From Oryzobacter faecalis (GTDB lineage: Bacteria; Actinomycetota; Actinomycetes; Actinomycetales; Dermatophilaceae), in the NCBI RefSeq assembly GCF_046764005.1, contig NZ_JBKOFW010000009.1, forward strand, positions 47,937 to 111,936: DNA of 64,000 bases, read 5' to 3'. Within the stretch, counting starts at the first letter, position 1. Each line of letters opens with the position of its first letter. Positions 1 to 7,720 of the stretch are shown here, piece by piece. The translations under genes and the position numbers were made by a program. The notes below the pieces were generated by a model. The model worked only from the letters and a program-made list of their open reading frames with translations. It searched no databases and was not told the DNA's origin.

Positions 1-2
1 CC

Positions 3-164
3 GTGTCCTGGCGCGAGGAGCTCTGGCTGCCCGGTCTGCGCACCCTGACCCGTCCGCTCGGTGACCGGCTGGGGGCCGTCCTGTTCGGGCGTCTCGTCGA
101 CGGGCTGCTCCGGCGGGCCGAGGCCGAGGCCGTGCGACCCGCGGGACCGGAGGGGGCGTCGTGA
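3..164 (+). CDS. C-terminal end of an unidentified protein (5' truncated)
   Basis: An open frame enters from the left edge and ends at TGA 162-164, giving the last 53 residues of a protein that begins outside the window. The visible tail is rich in Leu, Arg and Trp, contains the stretch LWLPGLRTLTRPLGDRL, and ends in a Pro/Gly/Ala-rich piece. I do not recognise the family. Its stop overlaps the GTG start of the next gene by four bases (GTGA), so the two are probably cotranscribed and translationally coupled. Confidence 0.6.
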   Translation: MSWREELWLPGLRTLTRPLGDRLGAVLFGRLVDGLLRRAEAEAVRPAGPEGAS

Positions 165-2242
165 CCTGGGCCGTCCTCCTCGCCCTCCTCGGCGTCGCCG
201 TCGTCGCGACGGTCGCCTGGGCCCTCGGCCGGCCACGGCCTGCCGCCGCGGACGCGCCCCCGCCGGACCCGGACACCTTCCGTCCGCAGCTGCGCGGCTA
301 CCGGATGGAGCAGGTCGACGCGGTCGTCGACCGCCTCGAGGCGCGCGTCGCCCAGCACGACCGCGCCATCGCCGCCCTGCGCGGAGAGGTGCCGCCCCCG
401 GCCGAGGGGACCCGGGTGGCGGCCGAGGAGCCGCCCCCTGAAGGCGGTCCGGCAGCCGCCCGCCACACCTCGGCTGCCGGACGCCCCGCGCGTGACGCCG
501 CCCGGCCGCTGCCCCTGCGCCGATCCGACCTCCTCGCCCCGCTCGCCTACCTGCTGACCGCGGTGTGGGTGATGTCCGGGCTCCTCGCCGCGCCGCGCAC
601 CGGCCACCTCTCGCAGGGCGTGCAGGACCAGCAGGCGTTCGAGTGGTACTTCGGCGCCACCGCGCACAACCTCGTGACGTTCTCGAACCCGCTCTTCAGC
701 GACCTGCAGAACTACCCCGAGGGCGTCAACCTCATGGCGAACGCCTCGGTCCTCGGCCTCGGGGTCCCGCTGGCGCCGGTCACCCTGCTGGCCGGGCCGC
801 AGTGGACCTTCATCCTCGTCGAGCTGCTCGGCCTCGCCCTCACCGCGACCGCCTGGTTCTGGCTGTTCCGTCGCCACCTCGCCGTGCACCCGCTGGCCGC
901 GGCCCTCGGCGCCGGGTTCGCCGGCTTCGCCCCCGGCCTCGTGAGCCACGCGAACGGCCACCCCAACTTCGTCGCCCAGTTCCTCGTCCCCCTCATCCTC
1001 GACCGCCTGCTACGCCTCGCCGGCCCCGGAGGGCGGACCCTGCGCGACGGCGTCGTGCTCGGCCTCCTCGTCGTCTGGCAGGTGTTCATCGGTGAGGAGG
1101 TGCTCCTCCTCACCGCGCTCGGGGTCCTCGTCGGCGGCCTGGTCCTCCTCGCCCACGGACGTGTCGAGTGGCGGCGCTTCCTCCCCGGCGTCGGGCTCGG
1201 CGCAGCGCTGGCCGGCGTCCTCGTCGCGTTCCCCCTGTGGTGGCAGTTCGCCGGCCCGCGCAGCTACGGCTCGATCTGGCACCCACCGGCCGGAAACGAC
1301 CTCACCCAGCTGTGGGGGAGGGCCACCCGCAGCCTGGGCGCCGACCCGTGGGCCTCGGCCGCGGTGTCGATGAACCGCACCGAGGAGAACTCCTTCTTCG
1401 GGATCCCGCTGCTCGTCGCCGCGCTGCTCGTCAGCGTCGTCCTCTGGCGCCGCGTGGAGGTCCGGGCCCTCGCCGTCGTCGTCGTCGTCGCGTGCTGGCT
1501 CTCCCTCGGCGAGGAGGTCACGGTCGCCGGTGAGCCGACCGGCGTCCCCGGGCCGTGGGCGCTGCTCGAGCGTCTCCCCGTCGTCGAGAACGTCCTGCCC
1601 ACCCGCCTGACGCTCATCGCCGTGCCGGCCCTCGGCGCCCTCCTGGCGCTCGGGACCGAGCAGGTCCGCCGCCGGGTCGCGCGGGCCGGGGGAGGGCGCG
1701 GTGCCGGCCTCGCCGTCGCCGGGGCGGCCGCCGCGCTCGTCCTGCTGCCCGTCGTCCCGACGCCCCTCGTCGTCGAGCCGCGCGCCCCGATGCCCCAGTT
1801 CTTCCGCGACGGGTCGTGGCGGGAGTGGGTCGACGAGGGCGGCTCGGTCCTCGCGGCGCCGCCGCCCTGGGTCGCCGACACGCGGGCCCTGGAGTGGCAG
1901 GCCGAGGCGCGGTGGGGGTTCCCCGTCGTCGCCGGCTACTTCGTCGGCCCCGACCCCTCTCCCGAGCGCACGGGCCAGTACGGCGCGACACCCACCGCCT
2001 TCACCCAGTGGCTCGGCGAGATCACGACGTCCAACGTCGCGCGGCGGGCCTCCGACGGCGAGGTCGAGACCTTCGAGGAGCACCTGCGTGCCGGCCGCGT
2101 CGACGCCGTCGTCCTCCCCGAGGCCCGCCCCGAGGCCGCGGCCCTCCTCCGCTCCCTCACCGACGTGCTCGGTGAGCCCACGGTGCACACCGGAGGGGTG
2201 TACCTCTGGGACGTGAGGACGGTGACCGATGGCGCTGGCTGA
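161..2242 (+). CDS. Polytopic membrane protein (GT-C-like) with N-terminal DivIVA-like domain
   Basis: The 693-residue protein starts with a GTG that overlaps the previous stop. Residues 3-22 form one membrane helix. Residues about 40-75 (FRPQLRGYRMEQVDAVVDRL) resemble the DivIVA-type motif found in small actinobacterial membrane proteins. A Pro/Glu/Ala-rich linker follows to about residue 120. From about 125 to 530 there are many hydrophobic helices, and the first loop (DQQAFEWYF, then YPEGVNLM) resembles actinobacterial GT-C-like membrane glycosyltransferases. The last 160 residues look soluble. The likely role is transfer of sugars from a lipid carrier in the envelope, which is inferred from fold-like features and from the PIG-V-type neighbour. 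Joining a DivIVA-like piece to this membrane domain is unusual; no in-frame stop separates them. Confidence 0.6.
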   Translation: MTWAVLLALLGVAVVATVAWALGRPRPAAADAPPPDPDTFRPQLRGYRMEQVDAVVDRLEARVAQHDRAIAALRGEVPPPAEGTRVAAEEPPPEGGPAAARHTSAAGRPARDAARPLPLRRSDLLAPLAYLLTAVWVMSGLLAAPRTGHLSQGVQDQQAFEWYFGATAHNLVTFSNPLFSDLQNYPEGVNLMANASVLGLGVPLAPVTLLAGPQWTFILVELLGLALTATAWFWLFRRHLAVHPLAAALGAGFAGFAPGLVSHANGHPNFVAQFLVPLILDRLLRLAGPGGRTLRDGVVLGLLVVWQVFIGEEVLLLTALGVLVGGLVLLAHGRVEWRRFLPGVGLGAALAGVLVAFPLWWQFAGPRSYGSIWHPPAGNDLTQLWGRATRSLGADPWASAAVSMNRTEENSFFGIPLLVAALLVSVVLWRRVEVRALAVVVVVACWLSLGEEVTVAGEPTGVPGPWALLERLPVVENVLPTRLTLIAVPALGALLALGTEQVRRRVARAGGGRGAGLAVAGAAAALVLLPVVPTPLVVEPRAPMPQFFRDGSWREWVDEGGSVLAAPPPWVADTRALEWQAEARWGFPVVAGYFVGPDPSPERTGQYGATPTAFTQWLGEITTSNVARRASDGEVETFEEHLRAGRVDAVVLPEARPEAAALLRSLTDVLGEPTVHTGGVYLWDVRTVTDGAG

Positions 2243-3527
2243 GGTCGAGCACGCGGAGACGGTGCGGCTGAACCCGCTGACGTCGGCGGGGCGGCACGCC
2301 ATCGGCGCGCGCGCCCTCCGCCACCCGGTGCTCACCGTGCTCGCCGTGTACGCGGTCTCGCGGGTCGTCTCGCTGGCCGCCGTGTGGGCCGCCGCGCAGT
2401 GGTTCCAGAACCCCGCCGGCGTCGGCCACGCCGACCCGAACATCGGCGACATGTTCGGCCTCTGGGACGGGGTCTGGTACGAGCGCATCGTCCGCGACGG
2501 CTACCCCGTGCCCCTGCCCGTCGACGCCGACAACGGTCGGATCACCTACAGCGCGTGGGCGTTCTACCCGCTCTACCCCTACCTCGTGAAGGGCCTCATG
2601 CTCGTCACGGGGATGGGGTTCACCCTCGCGGGCGGCGTCCTCAACGTCGTGCTCGGCGGGGGCGCGGCGGTCCTCATCTGGGCCCTGCTGCGCAGCGGCG
2701 TCCACGCCGACCGGCAGCCCCAGCGCGAGCGCCTTGCCCTCGTCGCCGCCTGCCTGTGGTGCTTCTACCCGACGACCGCGGTGATGCTCAAGCCGTACAC
2801 CGAGGCGCTCGCCGTCCTCCTCGTCGCGCTCGCCCTCCTCCTCCTCGTCCGGCGCAGCTACCTGTGGGTCGCCGTGGTCTCCGTCCCCCTGGGGTTCACC
2901 CGCGGCGTCGCGCCGGCCCTCGGCGCCGCCGCCCTCATCCACCTGGTCGTCCGCTGGCGCGAGGACCGCGCGGCCGGGGTGCGCCCGCTCGAGGGCCAGC
3001 GGGCCAGCGCCGTCGTCATGCTCGGGATGCTCGGCCTCAGCGGCATCGCCTGGCCGGTCGTGGCCGGCCTCGCCACGGGGGTGCCGACGGCGTTCTTCGA
3101 CGTCCAGGCGGCCTGGGGCCAGCGACCCGACAAGGGCCCGTTCGTCCTGTGGCTGGAGTGGGCGTGGGACGGCAAGGGGCTGTTCGGGGTCCTCGTGCTC
3201 CTCGCCCTCGTCGGCACCTACATCGCGCTCGTCCTCGGCCGGCACGGCCGCTGGATCTCCATCGAGGCCCGCGCGTGGGCGCTCGCGTACCCGCTCTACC
3301 TCTTCGCGGTGGTCCGACCCATCACGAGCATGTGGCGCTTCCTCCTCCTCGACGTGCCGCTCGCGGCGCTCCTCGCGTCGGTCGCGATGCGCACGGCGAA
3401 CGGGCAGTCGGTGGTGCCGCACTGGCGGCGACGGGTCGGCGTCGTCCTCCTCGTCCTCCTCGGCGGGCTCGTGTGGTGGACCTGCGCGCTGCTCGTCTAC
3501 ACCCCGTGGGGGTCCTTCCCGCCCTGA
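2229..3527 (+). CDS. PIG-V-type mannosyltransferase family membrane protein
   Basis: This is a 432-residue polytopic membrane protein. After the first helix it carries FGLWDGVWYERIVRDGY and then WAFYPLYPYL. The WDGxWY plus aromatic-Pro pattern is typical of PIG-V/GPI mannosyltransferase 2-like proteins of actinobacteria, in which the acidic residue of the first extracytoplasmic loop is catalytic in GT-C enzymes. It probably uses a polyprenyl-phosphate sugar to glycosylate a lipid or protein outside the membrane; the substrate cannot be read from the sequence. The ATG lies 14 bases inside the end of the preceding membrane glycosyltransferase-like gene, so the pair is coupled. Confidence 0.75.
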   Translation: MALAEVEHAETVRLNPLTSAGRHAIGARALRHPVLTVLAVYAVSRVVSLAAVWAAAQWFQNPAGVGHADPNIGDMFGLWDGVWYERIVRDGYPVPLPVDADNGRITYSAWAFYPLYPYLVKGLMLVTGMGFTLAGGVLNVVLGGGAAVLIWALLRSGVHADRQPQRERLALVAACLWCFYPTTAVMLKPYTEALAVLLVALALLLLVRRSYLWVAVVSVPLGFTRGVAPALGAAALIHLVVRWREDRAAGVRPLEGQRASAVVMLGMLGLSGIAWPVVAGLATGVPTAFFDVQAAWGQRPDKGPFVLWLEWAWDGKGLFGVLVLLALVGTYIALVLGRHGRWISIEARAWALAYPLYLFAVVRPITSMWRFLLLDVPLAALLASVAMRTANGQSVVPHWRRRVGVVLLVLLGGLVWWTCALLVYTPWGSFPP

Positions 3528-3538
3528 CCGGCCCAGAT

Positions 3539-3567
3539 TTCGTCCTGTCGCACGGCTACGGGATAAT
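3539..3567 (+). promoter_or_regulatory. Candidate housekeeping promoter for the DUF3117 gene
   Basis: A GATAAT hexamer at 3562-3567 matches the -10 consensus at five of six bases. A weak -35 (TTCGTC, 3539-3544) lies 17 bases upstream. The AT-containing stretch stands out in this GC-rich sequence and sits about 80 bases before the DUF3117 start. The -35 match is poor, so the call is tentative. Confidence 0.45.
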
Positions 3568-3649
3568 GGACGCCTGAACCGGCGGTACGGCGCCGGTCGC
3601 GAACGCGGCGCACCTCGGGAGTGACCGCGACGAGGGAAGGATTTCAGCC

Positions 3650-3823
3650 ATGGCGGCAATGAAGCCGAGGACGGGCGACGGCCCGCTCGAGGTCACCAAG
3701 GAAGGTCGCGGCATCGTGCTGCGCATGCCCCTCGAGGGCGGCGGCCGGCTCGTCGTCGAGATGACCCCGGACGAGGTGCGCGCGCTCGGCGAGGCCATCG
3801 ACAACTGCGAGGGCCTGAACTGA
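3650..3823 (+). CDS. DUF3117 family small protein
   Basis: This 57-residue protein begins MAAMKPRTGDGPLEVTKEGR and ends in DNCEGLN, which is the very conserved DUF3117 pattern (the Rv1211 type in mycobacteria). The family is nearly universal in actinobacteria and has no established function. A strong ribosome-binding site (GAGGGAAGGA) precedes the ATG. The gene has its own candidate promoter upstream and a strong hairpin terminator downstream, so it is probably a monocistronic, well-expressed gene. Confidence 0.92.
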   Translation: MAAMKPRTGDGPLEVTKEGRGIVLRMPLEGGGRLVVEMTPDEVRALGEAIDNCEGLN

Positions 3824-3843
3824 CCTCTCCGCCCTGACTGCCC

Positions 3844-3873
3844 GAGGCCCCCGCCGATGCCGGTGGGGGCCTC
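3844..3873 (+). terminator. Hairpin terminator after the DUF3117 gene
   Basis: The 9-bp perfect stem GAGGCCCCC / GGGGGCCTC (3844-3852 with 3865-3873) extends inward by about four further pairs including one G-T, leaving a loop of about four bases. There is no T-tract, as is common in high-GC actinobacteria. It lies about 20 bases after the DUF3117 stop and before the aminopeptidase start. Confidence 0.7.
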
Positions 3874-3899
3874 GTCGCGTCACGGGCTAGGGTCGCCGG

Positions 3900-5417
3900 G
3901 TGCCCCGCGACGACGCCATCCTCGACCCCCGTACCTCCGCCTGGTCGGTGACGACCGGTCTCGAGGACGCCCTCGCGGCGATCCCGCCCCGGTCCGCCGA
4001 GGACGCCGTGCTCGTCGTCCCGGTGGGGGAGGACGCGGCCGCCACCCTCGCGCCCCTCACCGCGCTCGGGCTCGACGCCGACCTCGTCGTCGCCACCCAC
4101 GAGCCGTCCTCCACCGCCGGTGCCGTCACCACCGTGCCGCTCGCGCCGGGCGCGCACCCGGTGCGCCGCATCGTCCTCGTGGGCTCCGGTGACGGGTCGC
4201 CCCGCGCGTGGCGGACCGCCGGGGCCGCGGTCGGCCGGGCAACGCGCGGGCGCGGCCGTGTCGTCCACGCCGTCGGCGACGTCGCCGGCTCCGACGGGCT
4301 CCCCGCGTGGGTCGAGTCCGTCGTCCTCGCCTCGTGGACGACACCCCGCTGGCGCAGCGACGGCGCGCAGGCCGGTGCCGTGCCGGCCCGGGAGGTCGTC
4401 GTCACCGGCACCGACGCGTCGGCAGCGGTCGAGCACGCCGTCGTCCGCGCCCGGGCCCAGCTCGTCGCGCGCGGCCTGGCACACACCCCCTCCAACACGA
4501 AGAACCCCGCCTGGATGGCGCGCCAGGCCCGCGTCGTGGCCCGCGGCGCCGGGCTCGACGTCACCGTGTGGGACGAGCGGTCCCTGCGGCGCGACGGGTT
4601 CGGCGGCCTCCTGGCCGTCGGCGGCGGCTCGGCCACCCCGCCGCGGCTCGTCCGGCTCGACCACGAGCCCGTCGGCGCGACGGCCACGACCCCGCGCGTC
4701 GTCCTCGTCGGCAAGGGCATCACGTTCGACACCGGTGGCCTGCAGGTCAAGCCGGCCGACGGCATGCTCGGCATGAAGACCGACATGTCCGGGTCAGCGG
4801 TCGTCCTCGCGGTCCTCGCGGCCTGCCGCGCCCTCGACGTCCGGGTCCGGGTCACCGGGCTGCTCGCCCTCGCCGAGAACGCCGTCGACGGTGCGTCCTA
4901 CCGTCCCGGCGACGTCGTGACCCACTACGGCGGGACCACGGTGGAGATCGGCAACACCGACGCCGAGGGCCGCATCGTGCTGGCCGACGCCCTCGCCTAC
5001 GCCGACGCCGAGCTCGACCCGACCTGGCTCGTCGATGTCGCCACCCTCACCGGCGCCGCCCGCATCGCGCTCGGCCGCGTCGCCGCGCCGGTCTTCGCGA
5101 ACGACGACGCCCTGCGTGACGCGCTCGTGGACGCCGGCACCTCGACTGGTGAGACGCTGTGGCCGATGCCGTTGTCCGACACCTACCGTCGAGCTCTCGA
5201 CTCCGACGTCGCCGACCTCACCCACATCGCTCCCGGTGTGGGGGGCGGAGCGGTGACGGCGGCCCTCTTCCTCCGCGAGTTCGTCGGGGCACGCCGCTGG
5301 GCGCACCTCGACATCGCGGGAACGGGCCGCTCGGACGTCGACGCGGGCACCGACGCCAAGGGGGCGACCGGGTTCGGGACGAGACTGTTGCTGCGGTGGC
5401 TGGAGGAGATGCGCTGA
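3900..5417 (+). CDS. pepA: Leucyl aminopeptidase, M17 family
   Basis: This 505-residue cytosolic metallo-aminopeptidase removes N-terminal residues from peptides using two metal ions. The C-terminal half carries the M17 hallmarks in order: KGITFDTGG (metal-binding Lys and Asp), KTDMSG (Asp), and the family signature NTDAEGRI with Asp and Glu ligands and the catalytic Arg. The first 170 residues form the less conserved N-terminal domain. It starts at GTG 3900, shortly after the preceding terminator. The stop overlaps the next start by one base (TGATG), so the downstream small gene is cotranscribed. Confidence 0.92.
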   Translation: MPRDDAILDPRTSAWSVTTGLEDALAAIPPRSAEDAVLVVPVGEDAAATLAPLTALGLDADLVVATHEPSSTAGAVTTVPLAPGAHPVRRIVLVGSGDGSPRAWRTAGAAVGRATRGRGRVVHAVGDVAGSDGLPAWVESVVLASWTTPRWRSDGAQAGAVPAREVVVTGTDASAAVEHAVVRARAQLVARGLAHTPSNTKNPAWMARQARVVARGAGLDVTVWDERSLRRDGFGGLLAVGGGSATPPRLVRLDHEPVGATATTPRVVLVGKGITFDTGGLQVKPADGMLGMKTDMSGSAVVLAVLAACRALDVRVRVTGLLALAENAVDGASYRPGDVVTHYGGTTVEIGNTDAEGRIVLADALAYADAELDPTWLVDVATLTGAARIALGRVAAPVFANDDALRDALVDAGTSTGETLWPMPLSDTYRRALDSDVADLTHIAPGVGGGAVTAALFLREFVGARRWAHLDIAGTGRSDVDAGTDAKGATGFGTRLLLRWLEEMR

Positions 5418-5773
5418 TGAACGCGGGTTACGGACTGACGGTGCGGTGGTCCCTGGAGGACGCCCCGGACGACGCCCCGGACCAGCTGCGCGAGTACGTC
5501 GTCGGGACCTCGATCGCGCGCTTCATGTTCCTCGACGGCCTCGCCTTCAAGGTGTGGCGGATGCGCGAGGGCGAGTGGTTCGAGGGCACCTACGTCTTCG
5601 ACAGCGAGCAGGAGCGCCAGGTCTTCCGTGACGGGTTCGAGCAGGGCGCGGCGCAGGCGCCGGGGAGCGCCATCATCGGGTCGGCGCCCACCGACATCGA
5701 GGAGTGGGAGGTCGTCGCGATCGCCGAGGGCCCGGCCGGCTTCCGCCGGGGCGCGGGCCCGTCGGTCAGCTAG
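5417..5773 (+). CDS. Small hypothetical protein, possibly a dimeric alpha-beta barrel (monooxygenase-like)
   Basis: The 118-residue protein starts at the ATG overlapping the aminopeptidase stop. It has alternating hydrophobic strands and amphipathic helices, for example SIARFMFLDGLAFKVWRMREG followed by GTYVFDSEQERQVF. This recalls the ferredoxin-like fold of YdhR/ABM-type proteins, in which a strand reading 'xxYVFxxxxxxxxF' is common. No catalytic motif is visible and the assignment is an inference from pattern only. Coupling to the aminopeptidase is clear from the overlap. The stop lies three bases from the end of the convergent methyltransferase. Confidence 0.7.
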   Translation: MNAGYGLTVRWSLEDAPDDAPDQLREYVVGTSIARFMFLDGLAFKVWRMREGEWFEGTYVFDSEQERQVFRDGFEQGAAQAPGSAIIGSAPTDIEEWEVVAIAEGPAGFRRGAGPSVS

Positions 5774-5776
5774 GGG

Positions 5777-6412
5777 TCAGCGCTTCACGGCCGCCAGGAG
5801 GCCGTCGCTGACGGGCAGCAGCGCCGGCACGAGGCCGTCGTGGTCGCGCAGGGCCTTGCCGAGGTCGCGCAGGGTCGTCGTCGTCGCATCGCGCGCGGCG
5901 GGGTCGGCGACCTGGTCCTGCCAGAGCATGTTGTCGAGGACGAGCACCCCTCCGGGACGCAGCAGCCGGACCCCGTGCTCGACGTACTCGGGGTAGGCCT
6001 CCTTGTCGGCGTCGACGAGGACGAGGTCGTACGCGCCGTCCGTCATCCGGGGCAGGACCTCGCTCGCCCGGCCGGTGATGACGCGGGTGCGCTGCGGCGC
6101 GTGGCCCGCCTCGGCGTACGCCTGCTTCGCCAGCCGCTGGTGCTCGGCGGAGACGTCGATGGTCGTGAGCACGCCGTCCTCGGGCATCCCGGACAGCAGC
6201 CAGAGCCCCGACGTGCCGGCCCCGGTGCCCACCTCGACGACGTGCCGGGCCTGGACGGCGGCCGCGAGGAGGCGCAGCACGGCTCCGGCCCCGGTGCCGA
6301 CGGGGGACGCCGCACCGGTCTCGAGCCCGCGGCGGCGCGCGGCCTCCACGACCTCGGGCTCGGGCACGAACTCCTCGGCGTAGGACCAGCTGGCCGGCTT
6401 GAGGGTGCTCAT
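5777..6412 (-). CDS. SAM-dependent O-methyltransferase, class I (Rv1220c-like)
   Basis: The 211-residue protein has the class I SAM motif EVGTGAGTSGLWLL (about residues 62-75), the acidic ribose-binding region TTIDVS, and the metal-type O-methyltransferase segment LVLVDADKEAYPEY followed by GGVLVLDNMLW. These are the marks of the cation-dependent COMT/CCoAOMT-like family. The ATG at 6412 was chosen because the protein then begins MSTLKPASWSYAEEF, directly before the conserved domain; a longer in-frame extension exists but would run into the sigE promoter region. It is divergent from sigE, the same arrangement as Rv1220c/Rv1221 in Mycobacterium tuberculosis. Substrate unknown. Confidence 0.88.
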   Translation of the reverse strand: MSTLKPASWSYAEEFVPEPEVVEAARRRGLETGAASPVGTGAGAVLRLLAAAVQARHVVEVGTGAGTSGLWLLSGMPEDGVLTTIDVSAEHQRLAKQAYAEAGHAPQRTRVITGRASEVLPRMTDGAYDLVLVDADKEAYPEYVEHGVRLLRPGGVLVLDNMLWQDQVADPAARDATTTTLRDLGKALRDHDGLVPALLPVSDGLLAAVKR

Positions 6413-6485
6413 GCCCCACACCCTAGGACGCCCGGGCGCCGGGGTCGGCGTCCCACACCGCTCCCAGCCGACGTTCAGGGAAACC

Positions 6486-6514
6486 GGGAACAATTCACGG
6501 GCACGACGCGTATC
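6486..6514 (+). promoter_or_regulatory. Candidate ECF (SigE/SigH-like) promoter upstream of sigE
   Basis: GGGAAC at 6486-6491 is followed after 17 bases by CGTATC at 6509-6514. This resembles the GGAAC...CGTT promoter pattern recognised by actinobacterial stress ECF sigma factors. The -10 sits only one base before an upstream in-frame ATG (6516). Transcripts from this promoter would start near 6520 and would therefore be translated from 6525 or, more likely, from the RBS-preceded ATG at 6552. Autoregulation of sigE is inferred. Confidence 0.5.
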
Positions 6515-6551
6515 GATGGGTGACATGAGCAGCCTGGTGAGGGACGAACCG

Positions 6552-7169
6552 ATGACGACGACGGACGCCGCGGTGCGCGGCGACGCCACCGGCTGGGTGC
6601 CGCCCACGTGGGAGGAGGTCGTCGAACAGCACTCCGCACGGGTCTTCCGGCTCGCCTACCGCCTCACCGGCAACGTCCACGATGCAGAGGACCTCACCCA
6701 GGACGTCTTCGTCCGGGTCTTCCGCTCGTTGCACACCTACCAGCCCGGCACCTTCGAGGGCTGGCTGCACCGCATCACGACGAACGTCTTCCTCGACAAG
6801 ATGCGCCGAAAGCAGCGGATCCGCTTCGACGCGCTCTCCGACGAGTCCGCGGCCCGGCTGCCCGGGCGTGGCCCGAGCCCCGAGCAGGCCTACCACGACG
6901 GCCACTTCGACGACGACGTCCAGCGCGCCCTCGACGCCCTCTCACCCGACTTCCGCGCGGCCGTCGTCCTCTGCGACATCGAGGGCCTGTCCTACGAGGA
7001 GGTCGCGGCGACCCTCGGCATCAAGCTGGGGACCGTGCGCTCCCGCATCCACCGCGGCCGCGCGCAGCTGCGCGAGGCCCTCGCCCACCGGGCGCCCCAG
7101 CCCGCGACGACGCCGGCGCGCGCCCCGCGCGGCCGGATCGTGCGCCGCCCCGCCGCAGGAACGGTATGA
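6552..7169 (+). CDS. sigE: ECF RNA polymerase sigma factor, SigE type
   Basis: The 205-residue sigma factor carries region 2 (LAYRLTGNVHDAEDLTQDVF, then FEGWLHRITTNVFLDKMRRK) and region 4 (RAAVVLCDIEGLSYEEVAATLGIKLGTVRSRIHRGRAQL). The close match to mycobacterial SigE plus the rseA-htrA-tatB context identifies the cell-envelope stress factor. I chose ATG 6552 because GAGGG precedes it by about eight bases. In-frame ATGs at 6516 and 6525 lack a ribosome-binding site and would add 12 or 9 residues; use of several starts is known for M. tuberculosis SigE. The stop overlaps the anti-sigma start (GTATGA). Activity should be held in check by the adjacent zinc-binding anti-sigma factor. Confidence 0.93.
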   Translation: MTTTDAAVRGDATGWVPPTWEEVVEQHSARVFRLAYRLTGNVHDAEDLTQDVFVRVFRSLHTYQPGTFEGWLHRITTNVFLDKMRRKQRIRFDALSDESAARLPGRGPSPEQAYHDGHFDDDVQRALDALSPDFRAAVVLCDIEGLSYEEVAATLGIKLGTVRSRIHRGRAQLREALAHRAPQPATTPARAPRGRIVRRPAAGTV

Positions 7170-7720
7170 GCCTCACGCCACGGGTCCGCTGCCTGGGAGG
7201 TGAGCTGAGCGAGTACGTCGCCGGCCGCCTCCCCGCGGAGCGCCAGTGGGAGTGGGACCGGCACCTCGTCGCGTGCCGGGTCTGCGCACACGCCGTCGAG
7301 TCCGAGCGCCGCATCCGCGCGGCGTTCGCCGACGGACCGACGATGCCCGGTGACCTGCGGGTCACCCTCCTCGCGCTCGGCAGCTCGCTCGCGGCGGACA
7401 CCCCGACCCGCCCGGCCGCCGCCGCTCCGCGGCCGCTCGCCCTCCTGGCGCCCAGCGCCCCGCCATGCCACCGCAGCCCGCTGCGCGCGACCGTCGTCGC
7501 CGCGGCAGCGGCGGGGGTGTCGGCGGCCGCTGCCTGGAGCCTCACGGTCCTCGGCACGCCCGCCCCGGTGCGCCCGGGCCTCACGACGACGTCGACCCCC
7601 GCCGTCCAGCCCGCAGCGCCCACGACGGCCTTCGTCACCGCGGGCCTCGAGGTCCGCGGCGGTCCGGCCCGACCCGCCACCGCCACGGTCGCGACCCAGC
7701 GGGCACAATCGGCGCCATGA
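7166..7720 (+). CDS. rseA: RseA-type zinc-binding anti-sigma factor
   Basis: The 184-residue protein has a short N-terminal anti-sigma domain with the zinc signature H-x3-C-x2-C in RHLVACRVCAH (around residues 34-42). A Pro/Ala-rich middle follows, then one membrane-like helix around residues 110-132, then a Ser/Thr/Pro-rich tail that would be extracytoplasmic. The family binds and inhibits its cognate ECF sigma factor and releases it on oxidation or proteolysis. It overlaps sigE by four bases at its start and htrA by four bases at its end, so the stoichiometry of the three products is coupled. Confidence 0.88.
   Translation: MSLTPRVRCLGGELSEYVAGRLPAERQWEWDRHLVACRVCAHAVESERRIRAAFADGPTMPGDLRVTLLALGSSLAADTPTRPAAAAPRPLALLAPSAPPCHRSPLRATVVAAAAAGVSAAAAWSLTVLGTPAPVRPGLTTTSTPAVQPAAPTTAFVTAGLEVRGGPARPATATVATQRAQSAP

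Noticed and set aside
1010..2488. A long minus-strand frame opposite the membrane glycosyltransferase-like genes
   Set aside because: It is rich in Arg, Gly, Asp and Pro without domain features, and the plus strand encodes recognisable membrane proteins.
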